The notes under the pieces were generated by a model that saw only the letters and a list, made by a program, of their open reading frames with translations, had not been told where the DNA came from and did no database searches. Below are positions 35,242 to 44,841 of a stretch of DNA of 64,000 nucleotides, piece by piece; the first letter of the stretch is position 1, and each line of letters begins with the position of its first letter. This DNA is from Halorubrum sp. SD626R (GTDB lineage: Archaea > Halobacteriota > Halobacteria > Halobacteriales > Haloferacaceae): the NCBI RefSeq assembly GCF_001261915.1, contig NZ_CVRT01000030.1, positions 96,577 through 160,576 of the forward strand, in the 5' to 3' direction. The translations under genes and the position numbers were made by a program.

Positions 35242-35679
35242 ATGGAAATTTCTGAGACACTCCAGACATTGTACACTGCGACTGTCGAGCAAGATGATGG
35301 AACGTATCAGATCACTGTACCAGACCGCGAGATAGCCACTGGGACGATTACTGAGGGTGAGACATACCGTGTTGCGCTTATTTCGACGTCAACGTCAGAG
35401 GCTACCGATACGGAGACGACTGACACCATCCAACCTACTGATCAAAAAAATGAGCAAGAAGAATACGACGGGCCACCGGTTGAGGAAGGTGAACAACGAG
35501 AGGTCGAAATCGAGAATCTCGGTGATCAAGGCGATGGGATCGCGAAAGTTGAGCGCGGCTACGTTGTAATTGTCCCTGAGACGGATATCGGCGATCGTGT
35601 CACCGTCGAGATGCGACAGGTGCGCGAAAACGTTGCGTTCGCCGACGTCGTTGATCGCAAGCCTCGCGAAGAAGTCTGA
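35242..35679 (+). CDS. TRAM-domain RNA-binding protein
   Basis: A 145-residue protein. The C-terminal 65 residues (EQREVEIENLGDQGDGIAKV, VVIVPETDIGDRVTVEMRQV, FADVV) form a TRAM domain, common in haloarchaeal small RNA-binding or RNA-chaperone proteins. The N-terminal half has two beta strands and an acidic Thr/Glu-rich linker. TRAM proteins are thought to act like cold-shock proteins in archaea. Confidence 0.85.
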   Translation: MEISETLQTLYTATVEQDDGTYQITVPDREIATGTITEGETYRVALISTSTSEATDTETTDTIQPTDQKNEQEEYDGPPVEEGEQREVEIENLGDQGDGIAKVERGYVVIVPETDIGDRVTVEMRQVRENVAFADVVDRKPREEV

Positions 35680-35838
35680 GACGCGGAAATCGCCACAGAC
35701 AGGTGGTCTTAGAGAACGCCTCACACCTGAGTCGAAATCGCGCATTAAATAGTATTTCATATTGGCACCGCGACTACCCCGATTCACCCCCCTCAGAACC
35801 GCTACAAATATTCGGGCACCGAAATTTGATAGACGCAA

Positions 35839-36360
35839 ATGGCGACCAATCGAGTTCATTTCGTGGATGTATTCGCCCAGGGGAAGTACACGGGGAACCA
35901 ACTGGCGGTCGTCCGTGACGCATCGAACCTCTCCACGGACGAGATGCTCGATTTTACCCGTGAGACGAACTTCTCCGAAGCGACGTTCATCGAATCGTCC
36001 GACACGACAGATAGTGGATACGATGTCCGAATCTTCGACCCCGCTGAGGAGATCCCCTTCGCCGGTCACCCCACACTTGGCACGGCATTCGTTATTCGTG
36101 AGTACCTCTGGGACGAGCCTCCGGAGGAAGTCAAACTCAACCTCGGCGTCGGGGAAATTCCGGTCTGGGTTGAAGACTACGACGGCGACAAGACATACTG
36201 GATGCGCCAGATTGAGCCAACCTTTGAGGACGAGTTCTCACAAGGACTGTTCGCAGATATTCTCGGCCTCAACAACGAAGACATCGGCGAGTCCCACCCA
36301 ATCAGACTTGTCTCAACGGCTGTGTTGAATCGCTGTAAGGCGGAGAGATTCACTGTTTGA
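35839..36360 (+). pseudogene. PhzF-family gene truncated by an insertion sequence
   Basis: The first about 160 codons are a typical PhzF/epimerase-like protein: VHFVDVFAQGKYTGNQLAVV, then ETNFSEATFI (containing the catalytic Glu region of the family) and FDPAEEIPFAGHPTLGTA. Homologues have about 290-300 residues. At 36318 the inverted repeat of an IS5-family element begins, and the open frame runs on for 14 codons of IS sequence to a stop. The missing C-terminal half is not found beyond the element's other end, so it was deleted. Confidence 0.85.
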
Positions 36361-37257
36361 CGAAGCGTTTGATGTTATAGACGACACACATCAGCGCGAT
36401 TTCGCGGAACTCACGGAACCATGACTGCGCTCGCACGGCGAAGCCGAGCGAGCGCTTGACAGCCGAGTTCACTGTTTCGGTCATAGAACGCTGATTGTAG
36501 CTGTTATCGTCGATTCTGGCGTTGTGTGCGTGGTCGTACGGTGCGAAGATGCGGTGCTTGATAACCGGTCTGATCCCGAGATCACGGAGACATTCACGAA
36601 GCGATTGCTTGTCGTAGCCCTTATCGGCCGCAAGAGACCGCAGATCGCCCGCGTTTCGGCGGGCGATCTGCTCAGCAAGGTCTGCGTCGCTTCCTTCTCG
36701 ATTCGTTGAGCAGTGAACGTCTAGGACGGCCTGAGACGCTGTATCGACGAGTTTCGTCACTTTGAGCTTCTGAACGTGGTAGCTGATTCGCTGGCAGTAG
36801 TGGCGGCTGGCTGGTGAGCGGTCGTAGAACGTGGCGTCGATCGCGGCGTGTTCTGAGAGATCGTGCAGCTGCGCCGATTGGCGCAGCAGCACTCGACAGA
36901 CGCTCATGCTGATCCGGTCGAACGCCTTACACAACGTGGACGGCGCGGGGAGATCGACCGCGTTGAGGCCGATCTCTCCGGTTATTTGTGACATCTCTTT
37001 GAGCAGGTCGATCGTCATGCGGTACGATGAATCGAGGTAAATCCGCAGACAGTGAAGGGAAACGAGTGCGTAGTCGGCGAATCCGCCGCCACATTCCGGG
37101 GCGGCGGATTCGCCTCCATCGCCAGTAACTCTTTGAGCAACCGGTACAACCTCCCCGATGAAGCGGGAGATCTGCGTCATGAACAACCGGATTCTCCCGC
37201 TTCAACTCCTTTGATTTAGCGGCCTACCTCGTTGCTGTATGGCGATTCAACACAGCC
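36318..37257 (-). mobile_element. IS5-family insertion sequence (about 940 bp)
   Basis: Both ends carry the 16-base inverted repeat GGCTGTGTTGAATCGC (plus strand at 36318-36333, reverse complement at 37242-37257) enclosing one complete transposase gene. No direct target duplication is visible in the flanks (left ..CTCAAC, right CTTCCAAC..), consistent with a deletion at one side after insertion. The element cuts off a phzF gene. Confidence 0.9.
36350..37186 (-). CDS. IS5-family DDE transposase
   Basis: A 278-residue transposase that seems intact. Catalytic residues of the DDE fold are visible in AAIDATFYDRSPASRHY (first Asp), LAADKGYDKQSLRE (second Asp) and RSMTETVNSAVKRSLGF (Glu, with the Y-x2-R-x3-E-x6-K-like arrangement). 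The internal Met at 37180 (MTQISRF) may be the real start. Between the terminal repeats it is the only gene, so the element is probably autonomous. Confidence 0.92.
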   Translation of the reverse strand: MFMTQISRFIGEVVPVAQRVTGDGGESAAPECGGGFADYALVSLHCLRIYLDSSYRMTIDLLKEMSQITGEIGLNAVDLPAPSTLCKAFDRISMSVCRVLLRQSAQLHDLSEHAAIDATFYDRSPASRHYCQRISYHVQKLKVTKLVDTASQAVLDVHCSTNREGSDADLAEQIARRNAGDLRSLAADKGYDKQSLRECLRDLGIRPVIKHRIFAPYDHAHNARIDDNSYNQRSMTETVNSAVKRSLGFAVRAQSWFREFREIALMCVVYNIKRFVKQ

Positions 37258-37608
37258 CTTCCAACACAACCAGTAAGAGAAAGACTTCCACCGACACCGA
37301 ATAACTGGATATACCGACGACGGTCCACAAGATATGATACCGTGTAAAGTCACAAAAATACTTGTATGTAACTTTTTTAGTTTCTTCTAGAGGAGTAGTG
37401 TTCTTTTACCGAGATGTGTGATAGGTATCCTGTTCTAACCGATCGCTTATCAAGTGCTGGTGCAGCCATGTTCGTCAAAATTGCCTCCAAAGAGTATATG
37501 AAACGGCTGAGTAATCCGAAATCAGAAAGGCTCTCATCAGTCCATACAAGAACGCGGAGGAAGGTGCCAAGACGGGAGGGCACTATGCGACGCGTTCTGA
37601 GAGTATCG
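37258..37608 (+). other. Gap downstream of the IS element with no supportable gene
   Basis: Both strands were read; neither the missing part of phzF nor another family was recognised. AT-rich stretches near 37360 (ACTTTTTTAG) could be promoter or terminator sequence. It may hold sequence left by the deletion that removed the 3' half of phzF. Confidence 0.4.
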
Positions 37609-38034
37609 TCAGGTTTGCTGGTTTGGGAACACCATCACCGGAACATCTGCCTCTCGTATGAGCTTGCCTCCTGGGTCGCCGGTGATTACCCGCTCCCACG
37701 TGTCCATATCTCGAGGTGTGAACGCAACGAGTGTTGCCTCCACCATGTCGATCGCATCAACGAGTGCCTCCGCAACCTCGCGTCCTTTGAGTGTCGCCCA
37801 TTCGAACTGGATATCATCACGGTAGAGTATGTCTACGAACCTCTCGTACGTCGCTCCAGCAAACTGATCTCTCCCGGTTTTTATCGTTGTCTCTGCAGCT
37901 GTACCTCGGGTTACGTGGGTGACGATAAGAGTCGTATCTGAGTCCAAATGCGGCCGAATCGCACGTGCTGTCTCCTCAGCGTCGTCGGGGCTCGCAATCG
38001 GTACGAGGATACGGTCGAATAAAGCGTCGTCCAT
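37609..38034 (-). CDS. Universal stress protein (UspA family)
   Basis: A 141-residue protein from the ATG at 38034 (MDDALFDRILVPIASPDDAE). The first strand ILVPIASPDDAEETARAI and the C-terminal VMVFP strand fit the UspA fold. The usual ATP-binding loop G-x2-G-x9-G-(S/T) is not obvious (GDPGGKLIREADVPVMV), suggesting a non-ATP-binding member. Divergent from the DyP-type gene. Confidence 0.85.
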   Translation of the reverse strand: MDDALFDRILVPIASPDDAEETARAIRPHLDSDTTLIVTHVTRGTAAETTIKTGRDQFAGATYERFVDILYRDDIQFEWATLKGREVAEALVDAIDMVEATLVAFTPRDMDTWERVITGDPGGKLIREADVPVMVFPNQQT

Positions 38035-38302
38035 AACTGTACTGTGTCTGACGCTAGACAAAAGCGTGCGGGGTACATCCCACGGGCTAGGTCACCCCTT
38101 CTCTTGTTCAGGCTTCCAGCCACAGAGGAAAGCACTATCCGGAACCATCTTGACACTTGGAACAGATTATCTTGCTCTGCTGAATCCGATGACAGCACGG
38201 TGATCTCCCTCTCTGCGGGCGCGTGCATTTCGCTCTTATTCTCAACGGCGTTTCTTTGTGAGAGGCCACACATTCATCTCGCTGAGGCCACAACCGATGT
38301 GC

Positions 38303-39598
38303 ATGGACATTTTCGACCGGGACCTACCGCGTCGCGAGTTTTTGAAGGGCGCGGTCGCGATGGGTGGGGCCGGCGCGCTGTCGGCCTGCCTAACCCGGAC
38401 GGAATCTGAGCCGGTTCCAACTGGCGACCCAAATGCGAAACCTGCCCGTCAGCACGCTTGGCGAGACTATATCAGACATGATGACGCCGGCAACTCGCTC
38501 CTTCCTGCTCACCAAGTGTTATTATACCTGAATTTAGACAGCAGCGGGCCACCAACAAACCAGCAGCGTGAGACTGTTGCCACGACGCTTGCGACCATCG
38601 ATCGGGCTTACAAGTGGAGCCACGAGGGGTTGCTCTACTCGATTGCCTACTCGCCGGCTTACTTCAACCGGTTCGAAGCGTCGCTGCCAACGACTGTGGA
38701 CCTCCCGGCTCCGCAGTCACTGTCCGACTTTGAGACACCAACGTTCGACACACAAGACGCGGTCGTCCACCTCGCAAGCGATCGCGCTGATACGCTCTTG
38801 GCGGCTGAGGAAGCACTAATTGGTGAACAAGAGCGCGTGAACGACATTGATGTTGAGGCGCGACTCACCGATGTGTTCACCGTCGACTCCCGCCGAACCG
38901 GATTCGTCGGGGCCGGTCTTCCGGCACAGAATCAAGACGCTGCGGGCATTCCTGACTCGAAGCCGGTCCCTGAGGAGTCGCCGCTTTTTATGGGGTTCAT
39001 CGCTGGCTTCGTCGGCAACCAAGCCACCGAAGATTATGTGACATTGGAGAAGGGCCCGTTCGCTGGTGGAACAACAAAAGCGATTGCAAACATCCGGCAA
39101 CGACTTGACGACTGGTATGTTGAACAGGACCACGACGACCGAGTGATGGAAATGTTCAGCCCGGCCCACGCAGAGCAGGGACTCGTTGAGGGCGTTGGCG
39201 CGAATCTTGGTGACAATAGCGGTATCGACGAGATGCTTGACGATATCGTCGATCAAGCCCGTGAACATGCTCGAGTGGGACACGCCCAGAAGGCGGCGCG
39301 TGAGAACCGAGATGCAGATAACAACGTGCGGCTACTCCGACGGCACTTTGAGTCAACCGATGATATCGGCTCTGATCAGAAAGTTGCGAGTCTCCACTTC
39401 CCTTCGTTACAACAAGGCATCTCCGATTTCGAAGATGTTCGGCAAGCAATGAACGGCGAAGACCTTACAACAGAGACGCCGGCGATCAGGCAGCGAGTCA
39501 ACAACGGCATCTTGGAGTATATTTTCACCCGCCGCCGGGGGAACTTCCTTGTCCCACCTCGTCGGCATCGGGTACTCCCATCGCCACAACCAGAGTGA
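38303..39598 (+). CDS. Tat-exported DyP-type peroxidase-like protein
   Basis: A 431-residue protein from ATG 38303. The signal LPRREFLKGAVAMGGAGALSAC has a twin-arginine motif and a Cys near the cleavage point, so it is exported folded and may be lipid-anchored. The body resembles the DyP/EfeB fold: LLYSIAYSPAYFNRFEASLP, FMGFIAGFVGNQATEDYVTL, then RRHFESTDDIG and SLHFPSLQQGISDFEDVRQAM, which fit the family's helices. The canonical GXXDG distal motif is not obvious, and haem binding could not be confirmed. It converges with a P19-like gene 33 bases away, suggesting a shared role in extracytoplasmic iron or haem handling. Confidence 0.7.
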   Translation: MDIFDRDLPRREFLKGAVAMGGAGALSACLTRTESEPVPTGDPNAKPARQHAWRDYIRHDDAGNSLLPAHQVLLYLNLDSSGPPTNQQRETVATTLATIDRAYKWSHEGLLYSIAYSPAYFNRFEASLPTTVDLPAPQSLSDFETPTFDTQDAVVHLASDRADTLLAAEEALIGEQERVNDIDVEARLTDVFTVDSRRTGFVGAGLPAQNQDAAGIPDSKPVPEESPLFMGFIAGFVGNQATEDYVTLEKGPFAGGTTKAIANIRQRLDDWYVEQDHDDRVMEMFSPAHAEQGLVEGVGANLGDNSGIDEMLDDIVDQAREHARVGHAQKAARENRDADNNVRLLRRHFESTDDIGSDQKVASLHFPSLQQGISDFEDVRQAMNGEDLTTETPAIRQRVNNGILEYIFTRRRGNFLVPPRRHRVLPSPQPE

Positions 39599-39631
39599 GC
39601 AACTAGTAGACCATAGCCAGCACCACGAACC

Positions 39632-40714
39632 CTATTGCTGGTAGTTGGCGGTGAATGTGATGTCTTCCATTGCTCCAAGTTCGCCACCGAAAGCAGTCTC
39701 GTAGCCTTCGTGACGCGCCGTCTGTGGCTGGAGCGTCGGCGAGAGTATCAGTTGGTCACCGGACTGGATGTCGTCAATGATGGTGCCATAATGATAGCCG
39801 AGAGTAGGGTCCAGCGTTCGGGTGAGCCGTCGGTCAAAGAGTGTCTCACCGTCGCGAATCTGTGTTGCTGAGAGGCCCATCGCCGGAAGCACCATCCGGT
39901 TGTACTGTGACCGCGCTGAGACAGCGAGATATGCTCCCTGACCAACTATGCCAACCGGCGGCGAATCAAGCACGGTCGTCACAAAAACGGCTCCGTCGGT
40001 ACGGCCAGTCCCAATAACGCGACCAGGAAGGCGATCTACGCGAGGGGCAGTTGAGTCTGGGACCATTTCCATCGCCATGGGCTCGATAGCACCGGGAGAT
40101 CCAGCATCCTCAAGCCGGCGGAAGTTGATCTCGTCTCTTTGCGATTCGCTGTACTCAAATGGGATTGCCGCAGTCGCAGGCTCTTCGAACCGATCCTGAA
40201 ATGTGTCGGTACGCCGGGTCGACAGGCCACCAACGCTGAGCCGGACATCGTAGGTGCCATCCCCGTCAAGTCCGAAGTTTGCCCCGTAGTGAAAGCCCAT
40301 AGGCTGTGACAGCATCGGGTAGATAGCTTCTTGAGAGACGAGATCACTGTTCCGGTAGATTTCAACACTTAACCCCGTCTCTGGGAGGATCATTTGGGTT
40401 TCAGAATCCCAGACGCTAGCCATCAGATGGATATCGTCGTCGCGTCCAATCTTTGTTAGTGATGTGGTTTTACCGTTGACGTTCCAAAACCGATGGGCGA
40501 AGCTGTACATCAGTCCAAAACCGTAACCGTCCCTCTCCGTGGTTCCGATCATCTGCATCCCCTCGACGTGGCCCGGTAGGTAGATTCCGTTGGGGCGATT
40601 TTCGACAATAGCGGGGGCACGCGTGGACTGAGGAGTGAGCTGGTCAGCACAGCCAGCGAGGCTGGTGGCGGTGGCGAGCCCGACACTAGTATTGAGGAAC
40701 GTACGGCGATCCAT
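39632..40714 (-). CDS. P19/Tp34-like iron-binding Tat lipoprotein
   Basis: A 360-residue protein from ATG 40714 with the signal MDRRTFLNTSVGLATATSLA, then GC (lipobox). Two consecutive modules follow. The first (about 35-185) has VEGMQMIGTTERDGYGFGLM and, near its end, LSQPMGFHYGANFGLDGDGT, matching the P19/FetP signature (Met and HYGAN ligand regions). The second (about 215-355) repeats the architecture, with VFVTTVLDSPPVGIVGQGAY and LGYHYGTIIDD. P19 proteins bind Fe2+ or Cu2+ in ferrous uptake. With the convergent DyP gene, an EfeUOB-like or FetMP-like iron uptake role is inferred; no permease is adjacent. Confidence 0.75.
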   Translation of the reverse strand: MDRRTFLNTSVGLATATSLAGCADQLTPQSTRAPAIVENRPNGIYLPGHVEGMQMIGTTERDGYGFGLMYSFAHRFWNVNGKTTSLTKIGRDDDIHLMASVWDSETQMILPETGLSVEIYRNSDLVSQEAIYPMLSQPMGFHYGANFGLDGDGTYDVRLSVGGLSTRRTDTFQDRFEEPATAAIPFEYSESQRDEINFRRLEDAGSPGAIEPMAMEMVPDSTAPRVDRLPGRVIGTGRTDGAVFVTTVLDSPPVGIVGQGAYLAVSARSQYNRMVLPAMGLSATQIRDGETLFDRRLTRTLDPTLGYHYGTIIDDIQSGDQLILSPTLQPQTARHEGYETAFGGELGAMEDITFTANYQQ

Positions 40715-41055
40715 GCTATATTGTATGAGGCGCGTCAAAAAGGGGGTTCTGGTCCGCCTCTCAAGAGTTGCAGATTTCAATCAATCTAGCGAGGTTGCCA
40801 CCTCGCGGAGTCGATCATGAACGCGTACAAAGCTACTGAACCAACAAATAAGCCTTCTCGCTGCGTCTGTCCCTCCGGTATGTCCATACCGCAGTTAGCA
40901 TCGTATCTTTGCTAACTGGGTGAGACTAGATGGTGGGTTCCAACTCTGTAGAGTAGATTAAAATATCGTGTGTAACAGCGTCCAACTCTTCCACGTCCAA
41001 CAGTGGGGGAAAGGTGACGGCTGATCCAACCTAGCGCCGTCAAGTCTAGAAGCAG

Positions 41056-41402
41056 CACGCCAACATCATCGGAATATATCGGGACAGATATGCCAAGCAA
41101 GTCACCTGACACTGCTCAGCTCTAATCAACCCACACGCAACCATGCGAGACCGACCGCCACACTCCCGAGAGCAGCGCTCAACGCGGCGTGTCGGCAGAG
41201 TCGGTCCTGTCGTGATGGCTGTCTCGTGCGCCGCACCTAAGGCTGAGCACGTCTCACTGCCGCTGGCACACTCAGATAGTAGGTCAACAGCCACATGGAA
41301 GAACACACCGGCGGCAACACCGAACAGTAACTTGTGCGCCTCGGACAAGATGAGCGAGCGATGGACCCACTCAGGACAAATAATACTCTCAGATATACTC
41401 AA
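41056..41402 (-). pseudogene. ZIP-family metal transporter C-terminal relic
   Basis: The minus strand reads LSEAHKLLFGVAAGVFFHVAV, then DLLSECASGSE, the ZIP-like helix with the conserved His and Glu. A frameshift follows, and another frame gives HAALSAALGSVAVGLAWLRVG and a stop, which is a ZIP-type last membrane helix. The upstream three quarters of the gene are missing. It shows a lost Zn/Fe/Mn uptake gene next to the iron pair. Confidence 0.55.
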
Positions 41403-42171
41403 TCAACTCAGCAATTGAGTCAACGACATCCTCCGGCCGATACGCAAACCTTGTGAGTTCGTCACGGTCGGTCGAACCAGTAAGCACTAGATACGTGGTC
41501 AGGCCAGCCTCAATGCCGGCCACAACATCGGTGTCCATGCGATCCCCCACCATCGCCGTGGATGCAGAGTGCGCTCCAATTCGGTTTAGTCCACTCCGGA
41601 TCATGACCGGATTGGGCTTTCCAATGAAATACGGTTCGTTTCCAGTGGCTTCCGTGAGGAGCGCGGCAACAGAGCCAGTAGCCGGGAGCGGACCTTCTGG
41701 TGAGGGTCCCGTCGCGTCCGGATTCGTTGCGACAAATCGTGCGCCTTGGTCGATTAGTTGGACAGCCCGCGTGATATTCTGGAATGAGTACGTGCGGCTC
41801 TCACCGAGGACGACAAAATCTGGGTTGGTATCGGTCAGAGTGTAGCCGACTTTGTGGAGTGCGGTTTTTAGTCCGGCTTCACCAATAACATAGGCCGACG
41901 CATCGGGAACCTGATTTGACAGAAACTCTGCTGTAGCCACGGCCGAAGTCCAGATTTGTTCTTCCCGGACGTTGAGACCGACATCCGAAAGTCGAGCCGA
42001 CAGGTCGCGTCGTGTGTAAATTGAATTATTGGTGAGTACCAGAAACTCCTGTTTTTGTTGTTGGAGTCGATCAATAAACTCCTCAGCCCCCGGGAGGGCA
42101 ACTTCCTCATGGATTAGTACCCCGTCCATATCAAGGAGCCACGCTTCGGGTTGTTCCTGTGTATCAGGCAT
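41389..42171 (-). CDS. NagD-type HAD phosphatase
   Basis: A 260-residue HAD hydrolase of the NagD/PGP type. Motif I is LLDMDGVL (nucleophile Asp, residues 12-19), motif II the LTNNS segment at about 46, motif III around GKPNPVMI (Lys) and motif IV MVGDRMDTDVVAG (Asp-x3-Asp near 209). Typical substrates are sugar or nucleotide monophosphates, or 2-phosphoglycolate. It stands alone between a ZIP relic and a transporter gene. Confidence 0.9.
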   Translation of the reverse strand: MPDTQEQPEAWLLDMDGVLIHEEVALPGAEEFIDRLQQQKQEFLVLTNNSIYTRRDLSARLSDVGLNVREEQIWTSAVATAEFLSNQVPDASAYVIGEAGLKTALHKVGYTLTDTNPDFVVLGESRTYSFQNITRAVQLIDQGARFVATNPDATGPSPEGPLPATGSVAALLTEATGNEPYFIGKPNPVMIRSGLNRIGAHSASTAMVGDRMDTDVVAGIEAGLTTYLVLTGSTDRDELTRFAYRPEDVVDSIAELIEYI

Positions 42172-42440
42172 TTTCCCAGTAGAATGTTTGTCGCCAGTAG
42201 TCGATTATATTTTCCCTGTAAATAGATTTAAATATTAATGAGAATTGATATGATCGGTCTTAGTCATAGAATTGTGCTTCCGTTACATTTTTATGAAATA
42301 GTGACTAATTTGCGGTATGGCATTTGAAACAGATCCTGAGTGCGTGTCGCCAAACACCAGTCTGAACCGAGAGAAGCGCCCCTGACTGAAGCGAATGAAG
42401 ACGTTACCAACCGACTGAACCACACACTCGCGACTACCTC

Positions 42441-43445
42441 ATGATACGCACACTACTCAGCAGCATCAAAGAGAATCTCATTTTCGTCGTCGTCGCATCA
42501 CTAGCTACTGGTCTCGCGTTTGGCCAGGTTGCGAGCACAGAGACCACAGCCATGTTAGAAGCTGCAGTTGTCCCGATTCTATTATTGATGATCTATCCGA
42601 TGATGATCAACATCGATCTTCAGGAGGTCATCAATGTTCGTGAGCACGCTGGACCAGTTGGGCTAAGTCTGCTAGTTAATTTTGGGTTAGCTCCATTACT
42701 GGCGGTCGGTCTTGCACGTGGATTCTTTAGTGGAAACATCGAGTATGCTATCGGTCTATACTTCATTGCGCTTATCCCCACCTCTGGGATGACTGCCGCA
42801 TGGACTGGCCTCGCTGATGGTGATCTGGAAGCAGCACTCGTTGCGATGGCGGTTAACCTACTAGCTGCAGTCGTGATTCTTCCTATGTATTTATCGGTGC
42901 TTGTGCCTGCCGACGTTGGATTCGATCCCTCAGCGCTGTATCAACAACTCGCACAGATCGTCGTCGTGCCAATGATTGCTGGAAATCTCACTCGACGGGT
43001 GTTACTCTGGCGGTACACTACAAGAGAATTTAAACAACTCAAACCTGTGTTCGGAGGATTGTCATCCCTTGGTGTGATGCTAATTGTGTTCGTCGCGATG
43101 ACAATGCGGTCCACTCAGATCCTCGCAGATCCGATTACATCAATAAGCACAGTCGTCCCCTTAGTGGTCTTTTACGGATTAATCATCGGGAGCGCTGCAG
43201 GCTTAGGCCGGATCCTACTTGACCCTGCACGTGGGATTGCGCTGGTCTATGCCACCAGTATGCGCAATCTTTCGATCGCATTGGCCGTCGTCGTTGCCGC
43301 AGATACAGTGCCTCCCGCCGCGATTCTGCCGATCGCGCTCGCCTATGTCATACAACCACCGTTAGGTGCAGTCTATATGCATTATCGGCGTGACATCGTT
43401 GACGAGGGCCGTTCCATACGCGAAGTGATTACACAGATCGTCTAA
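42441..43445 (+). CDS. ACR3/BASS-superfamily membrane transporter
   Basis: A 334-residue protein with about ten hydrophobic segments. The segment FIALIPTSGMTAAWTGLADG near residues 113-132 and the second half VYATSMRNLSIALAVVVAAD form the two crossing-helix motifs of the bile acid/arsenite transporter superfamily. In ACR3 arsenite exporters the first motif contains a functional Cys (PCTAMV); here it is Thr/Ser, so an arsenite role is doubtful and an organic or inorganic anion substrate is possible. A TrmB-like regulator gene converges downstream. Confidence 0.8.
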   Translation: MIRTLLSSIKENLIFVVVASLATGLAFGQVASTETTAMLEAAVVPILLLMIYPMMINIDLQEVINVREHAGPVGLSLLVNFGLAPLLAVGLARGFFSGNIEYAIGLYFIALIPTSGMTAAWTGLADGDLEAALVAMAVNLLAAVVILPMYLSVLVPADVGFDPSALYQQLAQIVVVPMIAGNLTRRVLLWRYTTREFKQLKPVFGGLSSLGVMLIVFVAMTMRSTQILADPITSISTVVPLVVFYGLIIGSAAGLGRILLDPARGIALVYATSMRNLSIALAVVVAADTVPPAAILPIALAYVIQPPLGAVYMHYRRDIVDEGRSIREVITQIV

Positions 43446-43532
43446 GTCGCAACACGTTATCCCGAAGATTAAGCACTTGATGAGATATTTGGTGTGACAG
43501 ATACGCCAACAGGCTCAATTTCTCATACTAGG

Positions 43533-43913
43533 TTACTCAGTTTTATAACATATTTCATCGAATTCGCTGATGAGTTGGTTCATTTTCACGTACCAGTTAC
43601 TGAGTGTTCTATACATCTCGCTAGCGGCCTCTTTTGGGTCGGTGACAGAATATTGGTGATAGTAGCCACCGTCATCGTAATTTATCTGTTCTTCTTCGAT
43701 AAGCCCGGTTCTGAGTAGCCGCTGGATAGATCGATACACCGTTGAACGGCCACAGCTGATTTTCTCTGCGACATCGTCCACCGTGACCGGTTCACTCGAC
43801 GACGCAATTTGCTGATAACATTCTTTGTCCAGTTCGGTGTGGCTATAAAAACAGCTAAGTAAAGCCTCACATGCCATTTCCCGCTCGAGTTGTTCGGAAA
43901 TGGAATCGATCAT
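43533..43913 (-). CDS. TrmB-like HTH transcriptional regulator
   Basis: A 126-residue protein with a winged helix-turn-helix at residues 43-75 (VTVDDVAEKISCGRSTVYRS, then IQRLLRTGLIEEEQI) and a coiled-coil-like C-terminus (AASEMYRTLSNWYVKMNQLI). Similar plan to the regulator at 63381. It may control the neighbouring transporter gene; no operator was identified. Confidence 0.8.
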   Translation of the reverse strand: MIDSISEQLEREMACEALLSCFYSHTELDKECYQQIASSSEPVTVDDVAEKISCGRSTVYRSIQRLLRTGLIEEEQINYDDGGYYHQYSVTDPKEAASEMYRTLSNWYVKMNQLISEFDEICYKTE

Positions 43914-44136
43914 ACAGTAATAACTATGTACTGAAACCAGTTAGTAGTTGTGTGAGAAACAACCAATAGTATAAGTCGAATAATCGCTGATTGAATTTGT
44001 ATTTAGCGTCTTAGACCCCAATACTGATAGATAAATCCATCAGAGGGCGATGTAGACTAGCTCTATGTAGAGTGGTTGTGTATATAAATCGCACTACTCA
44101 CAAGTATTATTGTCTGTAGCGCATCTAAAAGAGAAT

Positions 44137-44841
44137 ATGAGCGTAGCACTCGGAGTAATCGATGCATCGGTTGGTGAGACTCCTGCAGAGGCGAACCTGC
44201 GTCGAGAGCTCGATGCGGATATTACCGTGTTCAAGCTAATTGAAGGCGAGTTCCCGCCGTCGAAATCTGCGTCCGAATGGGAGTTCGATGGTATCATCAT
44301 TAGTGGATCTCAGACTTCAGTATACGACGACTATGACTGGATTCATGAGGCGACAGAGTGGGTCCGCCGGGTTCACCACGTCGGCATTCCAATTCTCGGT
44401 ATTTGTTGGGGCCACCAGTTCCTCGCACAGGCGCTAGGCGGGCGTGTCGTTGATATGGGCGAGTACGAACTTGGATACGAGCAAATCAGACGCCTTGGGG
44501 ACGATCCGCTTTTTGAAGGCCTCGCTGAGGAATTTACCAGTTTTGAAACGCACTCTGACCGAGTCGCAGAACTCCCCCCGGGTGCGACCACCCTCGCACG
44601 CAACAACTACGGGGTACAAGCCTTCCGCGTCGGAAGCACGTACGGCGTGCAGTTCCATCCCGAGTACGATCGCGAGACTGCGGTTTGGGTGACCGAGAGG
44701 AAAGACCTCCCGGACGAGCGAATTCACTCCGTTCTTGATGGAATCACCGATGAATCAGTCGAGGCAGCACGGGAAAGCAAGACAATCTTCGAAAACTTTC
44801 GGGGCCTTGTCGAAACTCACCAACCTATTCAGCAGATCTGA
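44137..44841 (+). CDS. Class I glutamine amidotransferase-like protein
   Basis: A 234-residue protein from ATG 44137. The nucleophile elbow GICWGHQFLAQALGG places Cys90 in the active site, and GVQFHPEYD at about 170-178 provides the His-x-Glu pair, so the catalytic triad is complete. There is no synthase domain fused, and the usual partner is not adjacent. Family members act as GMP synthase-like or gamma-glutamyl hydrolases; the product is uncertain. It stands alone. Confidence 0.85.
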   Translation: MSVALGVIDASVGETPAEANLRRELDADITVFKLIEGEFPPSKSASEWEFDGIIISGSQTSVYDDYDWIHEATEWVRRVHHVGIPILGICWGHQFLAQALGGRVVDMGEYELGYEQIRRLGDDPLFEGLAEEFTSFETHSDRVAELPPGATTLARNNYGVQAFRVGSTYGVQFHPEYDRETAVWVTERKDLPDERIHSVLDGITDESVEAARESKTIFENFRGLVETHQPIQQI

